Part shown: in pieces, positions 23,392 to 24,653 of the stretch
Numbering within the stretch: position 1 is the first letter of the stretch
How the letters are laid out: the number at the start of each line of letters is the position of its first letter
Source: Rhodospirillaceae bacterium
GTDB lineage: Bacteria; Pseudomonadota; Alphaproteobacteria; UBA8366; GCA-2717185
Length of the DNA stretch: 24,653 bases
Direction of reading: 5' to 3'
NCBI GenBank assembly: GCA_018660965.1
Contig: JABJJH010000652.1
Span: 1 to 24,653 of the forward strand
Notes under the pieces: generated by a model
Seen by the model: only the letters and a program-made list of their open reading frames with translations
Database searches by the model: none
Told to the model about the DNA's origin: nothing
Made by a program: the position numbers and the translations under genes

Positions 23392-24303
23392 TCAACGCGC
23401 CAGCGCCATGTTCAGCGCCCAATAATGAAACTGTCGCGTGCGGCCCCCATCGCCGGACAGAAAGCGGTATCCGACGCCGGCTTCCGCGACCGTGGGATCA
23501 AGCATGGCCTTGCGGTGTCCGGGCGAACGTATCCACCCTTCGACCGTTTCGCGCGGACTGTCCTGACCCGCCGCCAGATTTTCCAGTATCGACCGCCAAA
23601 TATAACCTGCCCGGGCGGCGCGCTCGCCGACGGTTTCACCATCCGGCGAGACATGGGCGAAATAGTCGCGGGCGGCCATGTCGTCGGCATGGGCCTGGGC
23701 GGCGCGGTTCAGGCGCTTGTTCAGGGAAAGCGGGGCCAGTCGATACTGGGCCCGAAATCGGTTCACCCGTTCCAGGATTTCGCTGCGCCAGCGCCGGTCC
23801 GCGCGTCGCGTCGGCGCCGCCACGGTCAGCACCCAATAATGATCCAACACGCTTCGGGTCCGGGCGTCGCCGTCACGTTTCGCGGCGTAGCCAATGCCCA
23901 CCTCGCGCCAGTCCCGGTTGAGGATGAGGCCCCGGCTATCCGGTCGGGTCATCCAGCGATCGACCAGTTGCTTGCCCGTGGGCGACCCGACGGCGACTTG
24001 TTGGGCCGCTTTCCGGTACGGATATCGCGCGTCGCGAAGCCGTGTTTCCAGTGTGTCCCCGAGCGGACTTTGGGTATCGATATAGTCGCGACGCACCATG
24101 TCGCGGGCGTGGTCGCGCGCCATCACGGCCAGGCGCGCTTCCATGTTCAAGGCGGGCGCGCCATGCTGGGCGCGATAGAAATTTATCCGCGCCAGCGCCT
24201 CGGCGGCCCGCTGTGCGTCGACGCGCAGTTGCGTATTGGTTCCGGCCCCTGCGTCCGCAACATACAAAATCCCAAGCAAGCAAACGGCGAGAAAACGGAC
24301 CAT
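23392..24303 (-). CDS. secreted protein with two CAP (SCP/YkwD-like) domains
   Basis: A 303-residue protein with a signal peptide (about residues 1-20). Two CAP domains are arranged in tandem (about 30-160 and 175-300). The second has the expected site residues: His205 (AQAHADDM), Glu241 (ENLAAG) and His263 (SPGHRKAML). The first is degenerate: His65 is kept (DHARDM), but the ENLAAG motif is AQQVAVG and the GHR motif is PDSRGLIL, so its acid and second His are lost. CAP proteins are extracytoplasmic, with varied roles (sterol or lipid binding, cell-wall binding); no specific role can be given. The mrp gene ends 24 bases upstream, so co-transcription is likely. AAAGGAG lies just before the ATG. 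Confidence 0.85.
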   Translation of the reverse strand: MVRFLAVCLLGILYVADAGAGTNTQLRVDAQRAAEALARINFYRAQHGAPALNMEARLAVMARDHARDMVRRDYIDTQSPLGDTLETRLRDARYPYRKAAQQVAVGSPTGKQLVDRWMTRPDSRGLILNRDWREVGIGYAAKRDGDARTRSVLDHYWVLTVAAPTRRADRRWRSEILERVNRFRAQYRLAPLSLNKRLNRAAQAHADDMAARDYFAHVSPDGETVGERAARAGYIWRSILENLAAGQDSPRETVEGWIRSPGHRKAMLDPTVAEAGVGYRFLSGDGGRTRQFHYWALNMALAR

Positions 24304-24327
24304 GGCTCCTTTAAACGTGGCGTCGTG

Positions 24328-24653
24328 TTACTGCATGACGATTTTGGGCATCGCCCGTTGCTGGTCGCCAGCGGCGAGTTTGTCCCAGATTTTGTCGGCG
24401 ATGTCGCGGTACGCCTTGGCGTGCGGGCTGTCCGGGTGGCTGATGACAATGGGTTGGCCGCTGTCGGATGTTTCCCGAATCAGGATATCGAGCGGAATTT
24501 CGCCCAGGAAATCGGTTTCCAGCTTTTCCGCTTCGGTTCGGGCGCCGCCGTGGCTGAAGATGTCGGTGCGCCCGCCGCAATGCGGGCAGGCGAAATAGCT
24601 CATGTTCTCGACGATGCCGAAAACCGGAACCTCGACCTTGCGGAACATGTTCA
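24328..24653 (-). CDS. mrp: Mrp/ApbC (NBP35-like) Fe-S carrier ATPase, C-terminal part
   Basis: About 108 C-terminal residues are visible; the frame continues off the right edge, with Asn in frame before MFRKVEV. The segment MFRKVEVPVFGIVENMSYF followed by CPHCGG (the CxxC that holds a bridging Fe-S cluster) and the IFSHGGAR, FLGEIPLDILIRE, DSGQPIV series are those of the Mrp/ApbC family of P-loop ATPases. It binds and transfers [4Fe-4S] clusters to apo-proteins in the cytoplasm. The nucleotide-binding half is outside the window. The Met at 24648 is internal, not a start. It is upstream of the CAP gene in the same direction. Confidence 0.92.
   Translation of the reverse strand, partial: NMFRKVEVPVFGIVENMSYFACPHCGGRTDIFSHGGARTEAEKLETDFLGEIPLDILIRETSDSGQPIVISHPDSPHAKAYRDIADKIWDKLAAGDQQRAMPKIVMQ

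Overview
The window looks like chromosomal DNA of an alphaproteobacterium, most likely Rhodospirillales-like. The main evidence is a permuted two-piece tmRNA gene, an SspB of the alphaproteobacterial type with the C-terminal ALDTFRKK tail, an RHH_4-type ribbon-helix-helix protein, and a coding sequence that is roughly 60% GC. Genus is not resolvable from the sequence alone.

Layout. 1-700: C-terminal part of a D-lactate dehydrogenase (cytochrome) type flavoprotein. 773-4165: a large AsmA-family membrane-anchored protein. 4173-5292: a small ribbon-helix-helix protein and an alpha/beta hydrolase, both on the minus strand. 5454-6533: a CheW domain joined to a group 1 truncated haemoglobin, the most unusual gene here. 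6550-9605 (minus): class I fumarase, a small unknown protein, the ClpXP adaptor SspB, and directly upstream of sspB the tmRNA gene ssrA, which fills most of a 475-base stretch without a protein gene. 9698-11030: thyA-folA folate/dTMP pair. 11041-13341 (minus): enoyl-CoA hydratase, a Popeye/CNBD-like membrane protein and a class II glutamine amidotransferase, probably co-transcribed. 13362-13467: two matched 27-nt palindromes with a third stem between them, in a divergent promoter region. 13580-13969: RidA. 13976-15199: MFS carrier. 15295-17047 (minus): VOC protein, unknown protein and PCuAC copper chaperone in one operon. 17251-18558: PAS-adenylate cyclase. 18595-19177: end of a decayed DHA2 transporter gene and a SnoaL/NTF2-like protein. 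19311-21242: membrane-anchored WD40 protein. 21370-23283: HpcH/HpaI aldolase and glutathione-dependent formaldehyde dehydrogenase. 23392-24653: double CAP-domain protein and the C-terminal part of an Mrp/ApbC Fe-S carrier ATPase.

How genes work together. ssrA and sspB form a tagging-and-delivery pair: tmRNA adds the peptide ANDNFAGEARLAA to stalled nascent chains, and SspB carries tagged proteins to ClpXP. thyA and folA close the dTMP/folate cycle. The cyclase (cAMP maker) and the Popeye-like protein (possible cyclic-nucleotide binder) lie within 5 kb of each other, but the latter lacks the usual phosphate-binding Arg. The CheW-haemoglobin fusion suggests gas (O2/NO) sensing inside a chemotaxis-type signalling array. 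No other che genes, CRISPR arrays, tRNAs, rRNAs or intact insertion sequences were seen.
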